Shown here: in pieces, positions 26,686-33,247 of the stretch
Position numbering within the stretch: position 1 is the first letter of the stretch
Layout: every line of letters starts with the position of its first letter
Origin: Philodulcilactobacillus myokonensis
GTDB lineage: Bacteria > Bacillota > Bacilli > Lactobacillales > Lactobacillaceae
DNA length: 64,000 bases
NCBI RefSeq assembly: GCF_027923585.1
Contig: NZ_BRPL01000002.1
Span: 434,001 to 498,000, forward strand
Reading direction: 5' to 3'
Program-made: the position numbers and the translations under genes
Notes under the pieces: model-generated
The model's input: the letters and a program-made list of their open reading frames with translations, nothing else
Told to the model about the DNA's origin: nothing
The model's database searches: none

Positions 26686-26708
26686 TCAACTGTCATAATT
26701 TTCACCTC
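26625..26708 (-). CDS. Short ORF (23 codons) behind an intact promoter and ribosome binding site
   Basis: The ribosome binding site GAGGTG (minus strand, 26708-26703) lies before an ATG at 26696-26694 that opens a 23-codon frame (MTVEELNYWRYGN..., ending at 26625). It overlaps the ThiF remnant in another frame. It could be the fusion of the original first ORF of the cluster (in microcin-C-type clusters, the short precursor peptide) with out-of-frame mccB-like DNA, or simply the old N terminus of the ThiF gene. I cannot decide; whether any peptide is made is unknown. The interval includes the ribosome binding site. Confidence 0.3.
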   Translation of the reverse strand, partial: EVKIMTVEELNYWRYGNRMKYLKNLQI

Positions 26709-26727
26709 ATTATATTTATTGAATATA

Positions 26728-26756
26728 AGTATAATATTATTTAAGTTATTTGTAAA
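26728..26756 (-). promoter_or_regulatory. Promoter of the ThiF-remnant/MFS island
   Basis: On the minus strand TTTACA (26756-26751) and TATACT (26733-26728) have a 17-base spacer, near-consensus. Transcription would start close to 26721, about 25 bases before the short ORF's ATG. Intact despite the damaged first gene, so the MFS exporter may still be expressed. Confidence 0.7.
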
Positions 26757-26837
26757 TACTTTTTTAACCATTTTTTAATCATTTACTAATTATTATCATT
26801 TAAAGTTTATTTTATATTTATTGCTCTTAATTATAAT

Positions 26838-26885
26838 AAAAAGAACCGATTTTTAGTAATTAAAACTAAATCTCAGTTCTTTTTT
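26838..26885. terminator. Hairpin with T tracts on both strands
   Basis: AAGAAC and GTTCTT, extended by GATTT/AAATC-like pairing with mismatches, flanked by A and T tracts. It lies in the 318-base non-coding stretch between the island promoter and the ThiD-like gene, which otherwise shows only AT-rich sequence and the next terminator. Confidence 0.5.
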
Positions 26886-26889
26886 GTGT

Positions 26890-26916
26890 AAAAAAGGACT
26901 AGTTTAAACTAGTCCT
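26890..26916 (-). terminator. Terminator of the ThiD-like gene pair
   Basis: A perfect 22-base palindrome (26895-26916, arms AGGACTAGTTT) preceded on the plus strand by six A, giving a T tract on the minus strand. It lies ~100 bases after the stop of the second kinase gene in transcription order. Confidence 0.75.
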
Positions 26917-27014
26917 AAAATTGAATTCTGTAAAAAAATAATTAATTAATATTACTGTTTCCAGAATATTTTAATGCTTTTTAATGTTACTGTATAATTA
27001 TGTTTTAACTAATT

Positions 27015-27824
27015 TTATTTTTGAAATTTAACGTAGTGATTAATGGGGCCTAATTTATGGCCAACGTTAATCACATGTTTTATGGCATCATCAACGTATG
27101 ATTTAGCTTCTATAATGGATGCTTTAACATCCATTCCTTTTGCTAAGTTAGCGGTAATGGCAGCCGATAGGGTATCGCCGGTGCCATCCTTATGATGGGT
27201 TGGGTAGTACTGACCACTAAGCCAAAAGTCATGGTGTGATTTCAAAAGCACGTAGTCTTTAACAACTTTGCGGTTAGCATTATCATTTTTGCCCTTAATC
27301 ATGATGTTGTTAGCACCTAATTCTTGTAAAACTTCTGCCACTTGTTTCATATCCTGATCTGATTTAATTTGAATCCCGGATAATTTTTGGGATTCATAAA
27401 AATTAAGGGTCAGAACGTCTGCAATCGGGATTAATTTCCGTTTTAAAGTTTTGATGGCGGAATTTTCTAATAACATTTCACCATGATTGCTGGCGATGAC
27501 GGGATCAACGACAAGAGGACCCAAATCATATTTAGTATAATTTTTATAAACGGCATTAATTAAATTAGCATCAGCCAGCATTCCCGTTTTAGATGCCTTA
27601 ATTTTAAAATCGTCGGCAATGTCCTTGAATTCTTGGTTGATAAAATCAATCGGTAGTTTATGAATGACATGGACACCATATGAATTACCGGCAACACAGG
27701 CAGTTAGAACGGAAGTCCCGTAAACATGTTCAGCAAAGAGGGTGTGTAAATCAGCTTGCATGCCAGCTCCGCCACCATTTTCAGAACCGGCAATCGTCAA
27801 CGCCTGTGGGAAATCATTGATCAT
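27015..27824 (-). CDS. ThiD/PdxK-family kinase, downstream copy
   Basis: A 269-aa ribokinase-fold protein of the hydroxymethylpyrimidine/phosphomethylpyrimidine kinase family. Family motifs: TIAGSENGGGAGMQADL at the N terminus (canonical GSDSGGGAGIQADL), SKTGML, VVDPVIAS, and the C-terminal anion hole as KDGTGDTLSAAI. Classical ThiD has GTGC at this last point, while pyridoxal kinases of the PdxK/PdxY type have GTGD, so the substrate (hydroxymethylpyrimidine or a B6 vitamer) is open. The gene lies 20 bases after a very similar copy and its ribosome binding site is AAAGGA. Confidence 0.82.
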   Translation of the reverse strand: MINDFPQALTIAGSENGGGAGMQADLHTLFAEHVYGTSVLTACVAGNSYGVHVIHKLPIDFINQEFKDIADDFKIKASKTGMLADANLINAVYKNYTKYDLGPLVVDPVIASNHGEMLLENSAIKTLKRKLIPIADVLTLNFYESQKLSGIQIKSDQDMKQVAEVLQELGANNIMIKGKNDNANRKVVKDYVLLKSHHDFWLSGQYYPTHHKDGTGDTLSAAITANLAKGMDVKASIIEAKSYVDDAIKHVINVGHKLGPINHYVKFQK

Positions 27825-27844
27825 TTTAAAAATCCTTTGATGCT

Positions 27845-28654
27845 TTATTTTTGAAATTTAACGTAGTGGTTGATGGGACCGAACTTGTGAGCAACGTTAA
27901 TCCCGTGTTTAATGGCCGCATCAACGTATGCCCTGGCTTCTTTAATCGAATCTTCAACGGACTTACCCTTGGCTAAACCGGCAGTAATGGCGGCAGAAAG
28001 GGTATCACCAGTCCCATTTTTATGTTCGGTATCGTAGTATTGGCCTGGTAACCAAAGGCTTTTGCCAGATTCCAAGAGAACGTAGTCACGAACGGTGGAT
28101 TGGTTTTCATTATCATGGCGTCCCTTGATAATGACGCTGTCAGCTCCCATCTGCTTTAATTTCTTGGCAGCTACTTCCATGTCATGATCCGATTTAATTT
28201 CCATCTCTGCTAATTTTTGGGCTTCATAGAAATTAGGGGTTAAGACTTTCGCAAGCGGAATTAATTTTTGCTTCAATGCATCAAATGCATCTTGTTTTAA
28301 TAACATCGCACCATGCTTAGTGACAATCACTGGGTCAACAACCAATGGTCCAAAATCATATTTAGTATAATTTTCATAAACGGTATTGATCAGAGTGGTG
28401 TCAGCTAGCATGCCAGTCTTGGAAGCTTTGATATGATAGTCATCAGCTAAATCTTTGAATTCTTGGTTGATAAAATCAACGGGCATGTTGTGGGCAGCAT
28501 GAATCCCGTATGAATTACCGGCAACGCATGCCGTAATGACGGATGCACCGTAAACATGTTCAGCAAAAAATGTATGTAAATCAGCTTGCATTCCAGCACT
28601 GCCATCGCTGTCAGAGCCAGCAATTGTCAATGCTTGTGGAAAATCATTAATCAT
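27845..28654 (-). CDS. ThiD/PdxK-family kinase, upstream copy
   Basis: A 269-aa paralogue of the gene that follows it, same length and the same first ten residues and last ten. Its N-terminal motif is GSDSDGSAGMQADL, i.e. with two of the three glycines changed compared with the canonical GSDSGGGAG; it retains SKTGML, VVDPVIV, a PNFYEAQKL (normally TPNxxEAxxL) and GTGDTLSAAI. It probably phosphorylates hydroxymethylpyrimidine or pyridoxine. TAGGAGGGC precedes the ATG. I saw no TPP riboswitch in front of it. Confidence 0.84.
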   Translation of the reverse strand: MINDFPQALTIAGSDSDGSAGMQADLHTFFAEHVYGASVITACVAGNSYGIHAAHNMPVDFINQEFKDLADDYHIKASKTGMLADTTLINTVYENYTKYDFGPLVVDPVIVTKHGAMLLKQDAFDALKQKLIPLAKVLTPNFYEAQKLAEMEIKSDHDMEVAAKKLKQMGADSVIIKGRHDNENQSTVRDYVLLESGKSLWLPGQYYDTEHKNGTGDTLSAAITAGLAKGKSVEDSIKEARAYVDAAIKHGINVAHKFGPINHYVKFQK

Positions 28655-28737
28655 CTTTAAGCCCTCCTAATAAGTTATTTGATAAAATATTAACATGGTT
28701 AGGGGTAATAATCTATTAATTGGTGATTAATTTCAAT

Positions 28738-28767
28738 TTGATTTATAATCATGGTTTGTATTATACT
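28738..28767 (+). promoter_or_regulatory. Promoter of the 40-aa basic protein gene
   Basis: TTGATT and TATACT with an 18-base spacer, about 50 bases before the ATG at 28817. It is divergent from the ThiD-like operon. Confidence 0.55.
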
Positions 28768-28816
28768 AATAAGAGTATGTTTATACGAATAATTTAAACG
28801 AAAAGGAGTAATAATA

Positions 28817-28939
28817 ATGAGAAAATGTCATCCAAATGGCGTTCAAGGCCATCGTCCAATTAGTGCTAAAAAGAATAAAAAACGTGAAAAAGAAGTTCAA
28901 AGCTTACAAAAGTTTTTAAGACAAAAACCTGCTAAGTAA
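28817..28939 (+). CDS. Small basic protein (40 aa) of unknown function
   Basis: A 40-codon gene with its own promoter, an AAAAGGAG ribosome binding site eight bases before the ATG and its own terminator. The product is very basic (Lys/Arg-rich, e.g. SAKKNKKREKEVQ), with a Cys-His pair near the N terminus (MRKCHPNG). Such peptides could bind nucleic acid or the ribosome; no family is recognised. The complete set of signals makes it a credible gene despite its size. Confidence 0.65.
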   Translation: MRKCHPNGVQGHRPISAKKNKKREKEVQSLQKFLRQKPAK

Positions 28940-28945
28940 ATAAAA

Positions 28946-28980
28946 TTGGCCCAGTTGACTTAAATGACTGGGTCATTTTT
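28946..28980 (+). terminator. Terminator of the 40-aa protein gene
   Basis: CCCAGT and ACTGGG (with flanking pairs) around an 11-base loop, followed by five T residues. Confidence 0.75.
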
Positions 28981-29010
28981 ATTGCAAAAATATTTTATTT
29001 GGTGGTCATT

Positions 29011-29838
29011 ATGAGCAAAAAGAAAAAATTCTATGCGGTTGCAAAGGGTCGTCACCCGGGAATTTATCAAACTTGGGATGCAACTCAAAAAGAAGTGAAT
29101 GGTTTTCCCAGTGCAAAATTCAAAGGCTTTGTAACCCAGCCGGAAGCTAAGGAATACCTTAAGCAAAATTCCAGTTCATCGAAAACATCTAATCAACACT
29201 ATGATATTCAAATTTATAGTGATGGCGGGTCCCGTAATCATGGTAATCGCAAGGGTGGTCACGTTCATTCGGATGATAAATCAGCGTGGGCATACTTAAT
29301 TCAATTTGACCATCGCCAGTTTTATGGTTCCGATGGTGAATTTGGTGCTACGAATAATCGAATGGAGATCATGGGCTTTTTGAATGCCTTAAAGTGGTTG
29401 CAAAAGCATCGTGATCAAACTAAACATATTTTAGCCGTTTTAGATTCCAAGTATGTTTTAAATGCAGTGACGAAACACTGGCTGAAAGGCTGGAAGAAAC
29501 GTGGTTGGAAAACTGCCACTGGGGGTCCAGTAAAAAATGCTGAATTATGGAAACGGGTCGATGCCATCTTACCGTCATTTCGCCACTTAGATTTTCATTG
29601 GACGAAGGGACATGCTAATAATGATGGAAATAATTTTGTTGATCGTTTATTAAACGAAACGATGGACAAAATGAAAAAAGAACCCCATCATATTAAACGA
29701 CCAGTTCATGACTATCGTCCAAAAACAAGTGTTAAAAAGCATCATAATCAACATTACAACCAACATTCTAAACGAATTTCGACTGATCAATCAGTTCAGA
29801 ATTTGAAGAATAATTTTAAACAAATGGGCTTGTTTTAG
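29011..29838 (+). CDS. rnhA: Ribonuclease HI with N-terminal hybrid-binding domain
   Basis: RNase HI cuts the RNA strand of RNA-DNA hybrids. The first ~50 residues (KKKKFYAVAKGRHPGIYQTW) form the viroplasmin-like RNA/DNA hybrid-binding domain found in eukaryotic RNase H1 and many Firmicutes. The catalytic domain follows with the DEDD set: Asp in IYSDGGSRNHGN, Glu in NNRMEIMGFL, Asp in AVLDSKYVL and Asp near GNNFVDRL, plus His in TKGHAN. A basic, His/Asn-rich tail of ~50 residues follows. The ATG at 29011 is selected over a TTG at 28999 since GGTGG lies at 29001-29005. Confidence 0.9.
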   Translation: MSKKKKFYAVAKGRHPGIYQTWDATQKEVNGFPSAKFKGFVTQPEAKEYLKQNSSSSKTSNQHYDIQIYSDGGSRNHGNRKGGHVHSDDKSAWAYLIQFDHRQFYGSDGEFGATNNRMEIMGFLNALKWLQKHRDQTKHILAVLDSKYVLNAVTKHWLKGWKKRGWKTATGGPVKNAELWKRVDAILPSFRHLDFHWTKGHANNDGNNFVDRLLNETMDKMKKEPHHIKRPVHDYRPKTSVKKHHNQHYNQHSKRISTDQSVQNLKNNFKQMGLF

Positions 29839-29858
29839 CTCACTAGAGGAGAAAAAAT

Positions 29859-30410
29859 TTGTTAACAGAAAAAGAAAAAATGACCAAGGGATTAAATTAT
29901 GATCAATTTGATCCTGAATTAGACCAACGCCGTGCATACGTTAGAAAAAAATTAATGCATGTGAACCAATTAGCAGATAAGGAATCCATCAACAAAGCAT
30001 TATCAAAATTATTTGCTGATGCTGGGAAAAATTTATTTATTGAAACCGGAATCGAATTTGATTATGGATTTAATATTCATATTGGTGATTATTTCTATGC
30101 TAATTACCATTTAACTTTATTGGATACCTGTCCGATTACCATTGGCAATCATTGTTACTTTGGCCCCGACGTTGGTTTATATACCCCTGTTCACCCGCTT
30201 GATCCTGAAAAAAGAAAAGCAGATGTTGAGTTAGGGAAACCAATCACAATCGGTAATAATGTTTGGATGGGTGGTCATGTTACCATTCTTCCGGGAGTTA
30301 CTTTAGGTGATAACGTTGTCGTTGGTGCCGGCTCGGTTGTTACCAAATCATTCGGGGATAACGTTGTCTTAGTCGGCTCACCAGCTCGGGTCATTAAGAC
30401 GGTTAAATAG
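29859..30410 (+). CDS. Sugar O-acetyltransferase, Maa/NodL type
   Basis: A 183-aa left-handed beta-helix acetyltransferase. It has the N-terminal maltose acetyltransferase helical domain (KEKMTKGLNYDQFDPELDQRR) and hexapeptide repeats with the catalytic His (YTPVHPLDPEKR) and the typical ending GDNVVLVGSPARVIK. It uses acetyl-CoA to acetylate a sugar hydroxyl. The TTG at 29859 is used since AGAGGAG (29845-29851) is seven bases upstream; an ATG at 29880 is the alternative. It is 20 bases after rnhA and probably co-transcribed. Confidence 0.88.
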   Translation: MLTEKEKMTKGLNYDQFDPELDQRRAYVRKKLMHVNQLADKESINKALSKLFADAGKNLFIETGIEFDYGFNIHIGDYFYANYHLTLLDTCPITIGNHCYFGPDVGLYTPVHPLDPEKRKADVELGKPITIGNNVWMGGHVTILPGVTLGDNVVVGAGSVVTKSFGDNVVLVGSPARVIKTVK

Positions 30411-30429
30411 TTATATTAATGAGAGCTTT

Positions 30430-30457
30430 TTTACTTATCGTCTAATGTGTGTATAAT
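30430..30457 (+). promoter_or_regulatory. Promoter of the BCCT transporter gene
   Basis: TTTACT and a perfect TATAAT with a 16-base spacer. The transcript would begin near 30464 and carry a leader of about 85 bases that holds a strong terminator hairpin. Confidence 0.6.
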
Positions 30458-30478
30458 GTTATATGAATGTTTAATTAG

Positions 30479-30525
30479 AGCATTGAATAAATGCTATACA
30501 GAAAAGTTTCCTGTATAGCATTTTT
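30479..30525 (+). terminator. Leader terminator with overlapping antiterminator stem (BCCT gene)
   Basis: AATGCTATACAG (30490-30501) and CTGTATAGCATT (30511-30522) form a perfect 12-bp stem with a T tract. Just upstream, AGCATT (30479-30484) can pair with AATGCT (30490-30495), i.e. with the beginning of the terminator's own 5' arm, so the two stems exclude one another. The hairpin lies between the promoter and the transporter's ribosome binding site (30531-30540). Confidence 0.72.
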
Positions 30526-30548
30526 AAATCAAAGGGGAGGAAAAATCA

Positions 30549-32168
30549 ATTTTTAAGAGACTACATATTAATAAAGTCGTTTTTATTCCTACTGTTCTCT
30601 CGTTTTTTGTGGTTTCAGCTATTTTAATTGCTGGTGGTTCATCACTTCAAGGAGTTTTGGCAGATATTTTAAATTGGATTGATAATAAGATGGGTTGGGC
30701 CTACATGTGGGTCTACACCATTAACTTTATCTTCTTTATTTTCATCCTATTTAGTAAATATGGCCGAATCCGATTTGGTGGCCCGGATGCAAAACCACAA
30801 TATTCTAGTTTTGAATGGGGTAGCATGGTCTTTGCGACCGCCATTGATGCTAGTATTTTAATGCTAAGTATGACTGATCCACTAAGTTACTTACAGGATC
30901 CGCCATACGGTGCCAAACCTTTTTCAGAACAAGCCTATAACTTAGCACACATGCTGGGCCAATTCAATTGGGGCCCGATGGCATGGTTAATGTTTTCCGC
31001 ACCTACCGTTGCCGTTGGTTATGTTATTTATAATAAACACCGACGGATTCAATCGATTAGTGAAGTTTTGACCGTCTTAGATGGTGATCAAATGTGGAAA
31101 AAGACAATGCGGCAAATTGTTAATTTGTTAATTGTCTTTGGAATCATGGGTGGTGTTGGAGCCGATGTTGGATTAGAAATCCCAGTTGTCTCGAACGTTT
31201 TAAGCCGTTTAACCGGTATTTCCGATAACATGATGTTGAAGATGGAATTATTCTTCGTTTTGTTTGTTATCTTTACCTTTGCGGTTATGCGTGGTTTAAA
31301 CGGTGGAATTGATAAACTGAGTCATGCCCATATTTGGACGGCCATTTTATTCTTGGTAATTGTTCTATTGGCAGGACCGACCGTTTACATTTTAAACTCT
31401 GAAACCAATAGTATCGGGTTATTAATTCAAAAATTCATTCCAATGAGTATGAGTACCGTTCCCAATGGACATCCTGGCTTTACCCAACGTGAAACGATTT
31501 TCTACTGGGGCTGGTGGTTATCATATACTCCATTCATGGGATTGTTTATCGCTAAGATCTCACGTGGTCGAACCATCCGTCAGTTATTGATTGGGATGTT
31601 AACCTATGGTGCAATTGGTTGTATGAGTTTCTATGCTATTTTTGGTGGTTACTCATTATGGCTACAAAAGACTGGTACCATCAACTTAGTCCATATCTTG
31701 AATACGCAGGGTCAAGCTGCAGTCATTTCAACTGTCATTGCTAGCTTGCCATTCAAAATTATTATTTTGGCATTGTACTGTATTTCATGTTTCATTTTCC
31801 TAGCGACAACGATTTCTTCATCTGCCTTCGTACTATCATCATTTACTAGTACGAAGTTAAAACCAGGTGTTGAACCAAGTAAAGTTAATAAAATGACATG
31901 GGTTGTCATCTTTATTATCTTCTCATTTAGTTTAGTTCTTGTCGGTGGATTCCAGACTGTTCAGACATTCTGTACGATTGCTGGATTTCCGATTATGTTC
32001 GTTGCAATTTTAGTTATTATGTCAGTCTTTAAGATGATTACGCATGATAAAAGTATTATGTATCCACCAAGAAGACGGTTCATTCGACGTCATACTAAGA
32101 AATCCGCCACGGTTGAAAGACGCCGTTCAATTTCAAAATTGATTTCGCCTAAGAACATTGATAAATAA
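30549..32168 (+). CDS. BCCT-family betaine/carnitine/choline transporter
   Basis: A ~539-aa transporter with twelve or so helices that imports quaternary-amine compatible solutes. The family signature is clear: FYWGWWLSYTPFMGLFIAKI followed by SRGRTIRQ. A strong ribosome binding site AAAGGGGAGG (30531-30540) is followed at the right distance by ATT at 30549 in the correct frame; there is no ATG, GTG or TTG between the upstream stop (30525) and a GTG at 30609. Starting at that GTG would cut off part of the first helix (INKVVFIPTVLSFFVVSAIL), and it has no ribosome binding site. So an AUU start is the best reading. The basic tail is typical of regulated BCCT proteins. Confidence 0.85.
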   Translation: MFKRLHINKVVFIPTVLSFFVVSAILIAGGSSLQGVLADILNWIDNKMGWAYMWVYTINFIFFIFILFSKYGRIRFGGPDAKPQYSSFEWGSMVFATAIDASILMLSMTDPLSYLQDPPYGAKPFSEQAYNLAHMLGQFNWGPMAWLMFSAPTVAVGYVIYNKHRRIQSISEVLTVLDGDQMWKKTMRQIVNLLIVFGIMGGVGADVGLEIPVVSNVLSRLTGISDNMMLKMELFFVLFVIFTFAVMRGLNGGIDKLSHAHIWTAILFLVIVLLAGPTVYILNSETNSIGLLIQKFIPMSMSTVPNGHPGFTQRETIFYWGWWLSYTPFMGLFIAKISRGRTIRQLLIGMLTYGAIGCMSFYAIFGGYSLWLQKTGTINLVHILNTQGQAAVISTVIASLPFKIIILALYCISCFIFLATTISSSAFVLSSFTSTKLKPGVEPSKVNKMTWVVIFIIFSFSLVLVGGFQTVQTFCTIAGFPIMFVAILVIMSVFKMITHDKSIMYPPRRRFIRRHTKKSATVERRRSISKLISPKNIDK

Positions 32169-32188
32169 TTTATAATATCGGTATAATT

Positions 32189-32225
32189 AATAATGATTCC
32201 ATTAGTTGGGGTCATTATTTTTTTG
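32189..32225 (+). terminator. Terminator after the BCCT gene
   Basis: AATAATGA and TCATTATT around a 15-base loop with a long T tract. It also lies only 19 bases before the next gene, so it may sit in that gene's leader. Confidence 0.65.
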
Positions 32226-32243
32226 TAGAAAAGGAATGAAAAA

Positions 32244-33185
32244 ATGAAAGCAAAAGTACTAATTCCAGAATATGCTGCTAAGTATGTCACAGATGATTTT
32301 AAAAAACATAAGATTGAAATTAAAACAACTAGTAGTACCCAAAGTGAAGATGAATTATTAGCAAAGGGAAAAGACGTTTCTGGTGCCATGATCTTAATGC
32401 CGCCGGATGGATTCAATCAAAATATGATTGATCAGATGCCAAATTTAAAGGTGATTTCGCGTTTAGGTGTTGGCTACGATAATGTTGACTATCATTATGC
32501 AGCCAAAAAAGGGATTGTGGTGACAAACACCCCGGGTGCCAATGCTATTTCAGTTGCTGAATCAACCGTTTGTGATATGTTAATTCTAGCTAAGCATTCA
32601 TATTCAATTTCAAAAGCAATGCGCGATGGTGATAATGATTATATTTCAAAACATCCTACCAGTGAGTTAGCCCATAAAACGGTTGGCATCGTTGGTTATG
32701 GCCATATTGGCCAAGCCGTTGCCAAAATGTTAAGTGGTTTTGGTGTTAAAATTTTGATTTGGAATCGTCATCAAAAGCAGAGTCAATACGGAAAATTTGT
32801 TGATTGGAACACTTTGTTTCAACAATCAGATTACATTTCTTTACATATTCCATCGACTTCCGAAACAATTCACAGCGTGAGTCGAAAAGAATTCAAAATG
32901 ATGAAGAAATCAGCAATGATCGTAAATTTTGCCCGTGGTTCAGTTATTGATGAGAAAGCAATGATCAATGCACTTAAAACAGGGGAGATTGCTGGAGCAG
33001 GTTTAGATGTCTTTGAAAAAGAACCATTGCCAATGGATAGTGAATTAAGAAAGTTGCCGAATGTTTACATGACACCGCATATTTCCGCCCAGACAACGGA
33101 AGCAATCGAACAAACTGCAATTAATGCGGCTTCTGAAATGATTCGAGTGATTGAAGGACAGCGTGCTAAGTGGCAAGTTAATTAA
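32244..33185 (+). CDS. D-2-hydroxyacid dehydrogenase, copy 1
   Basis: A 313-aa NAD(H)-dependent enzyme of the D-isomer-specific 2-hydroxyacid dehydrogenase family. The nucleotide-binding motif is GIVGYGHIGQAVAKM; the catalytic Arg is in NFARGSVIDEKA, Glu in VFEKEPLP and His in MTPHISAQT. Likely substrates are 2-oxo acids or related compounds (phosphoglycerate-like or 2-hydroxyisocaproate); the exact one cannot be told. A paralogue follows 62 bases later. Confidence 0.88.
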   Translation: MKAKVLIPEYAAKYVTDDFKKHKIEIKTTSSTQSEDELLAKGKDVSGAMILMPPDGFNQNMIDQMPNLKVISRLGVGYDNVDYHYAAKKGIVVTNTPGANAISVAESTVCDMLILAKHSYSISKAMRDGDNDYISKHPTSELAHKTVGIVGYGHIGQAVAKMLSGFGVKILIWNRHQKQSQYGKFVDWNTLFQQSDYISLHIPSTSETIHSVSRKEFKMMKKSAMIVNFARGSVIDEKAMINALKTGEIAGAGLDVFEKEPLPMDSELRKLPNVYMTPHISAQTTEAIEQTAINAASEMIRVIEGQRAKWQVN

Positions 33186-33247
33186 TCCTTTTGTTTGGTA
33201 AAACTCATTTCTTCTTTTATAATTTCTGCATAGGAAGGTGATTTTAG

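Noticed and set aside
26390-26698. Plus-strand open frame of 102 codons with hydrophobic N-terminal part
   Set aside because: It is antisense to the ThiF-like remnant, whose translation has recognisable motifs, promoter and ribosome binding site on the minus strand; the plus-strand frame has no ribosome binding site and no known motif.
28655-28737. TPP riboswitch in front of the ThiD-like pair
   Set aside because: None of the THI-box conserved blocks (such as CTGAGA or ACCTGATCTGG-like) is present.
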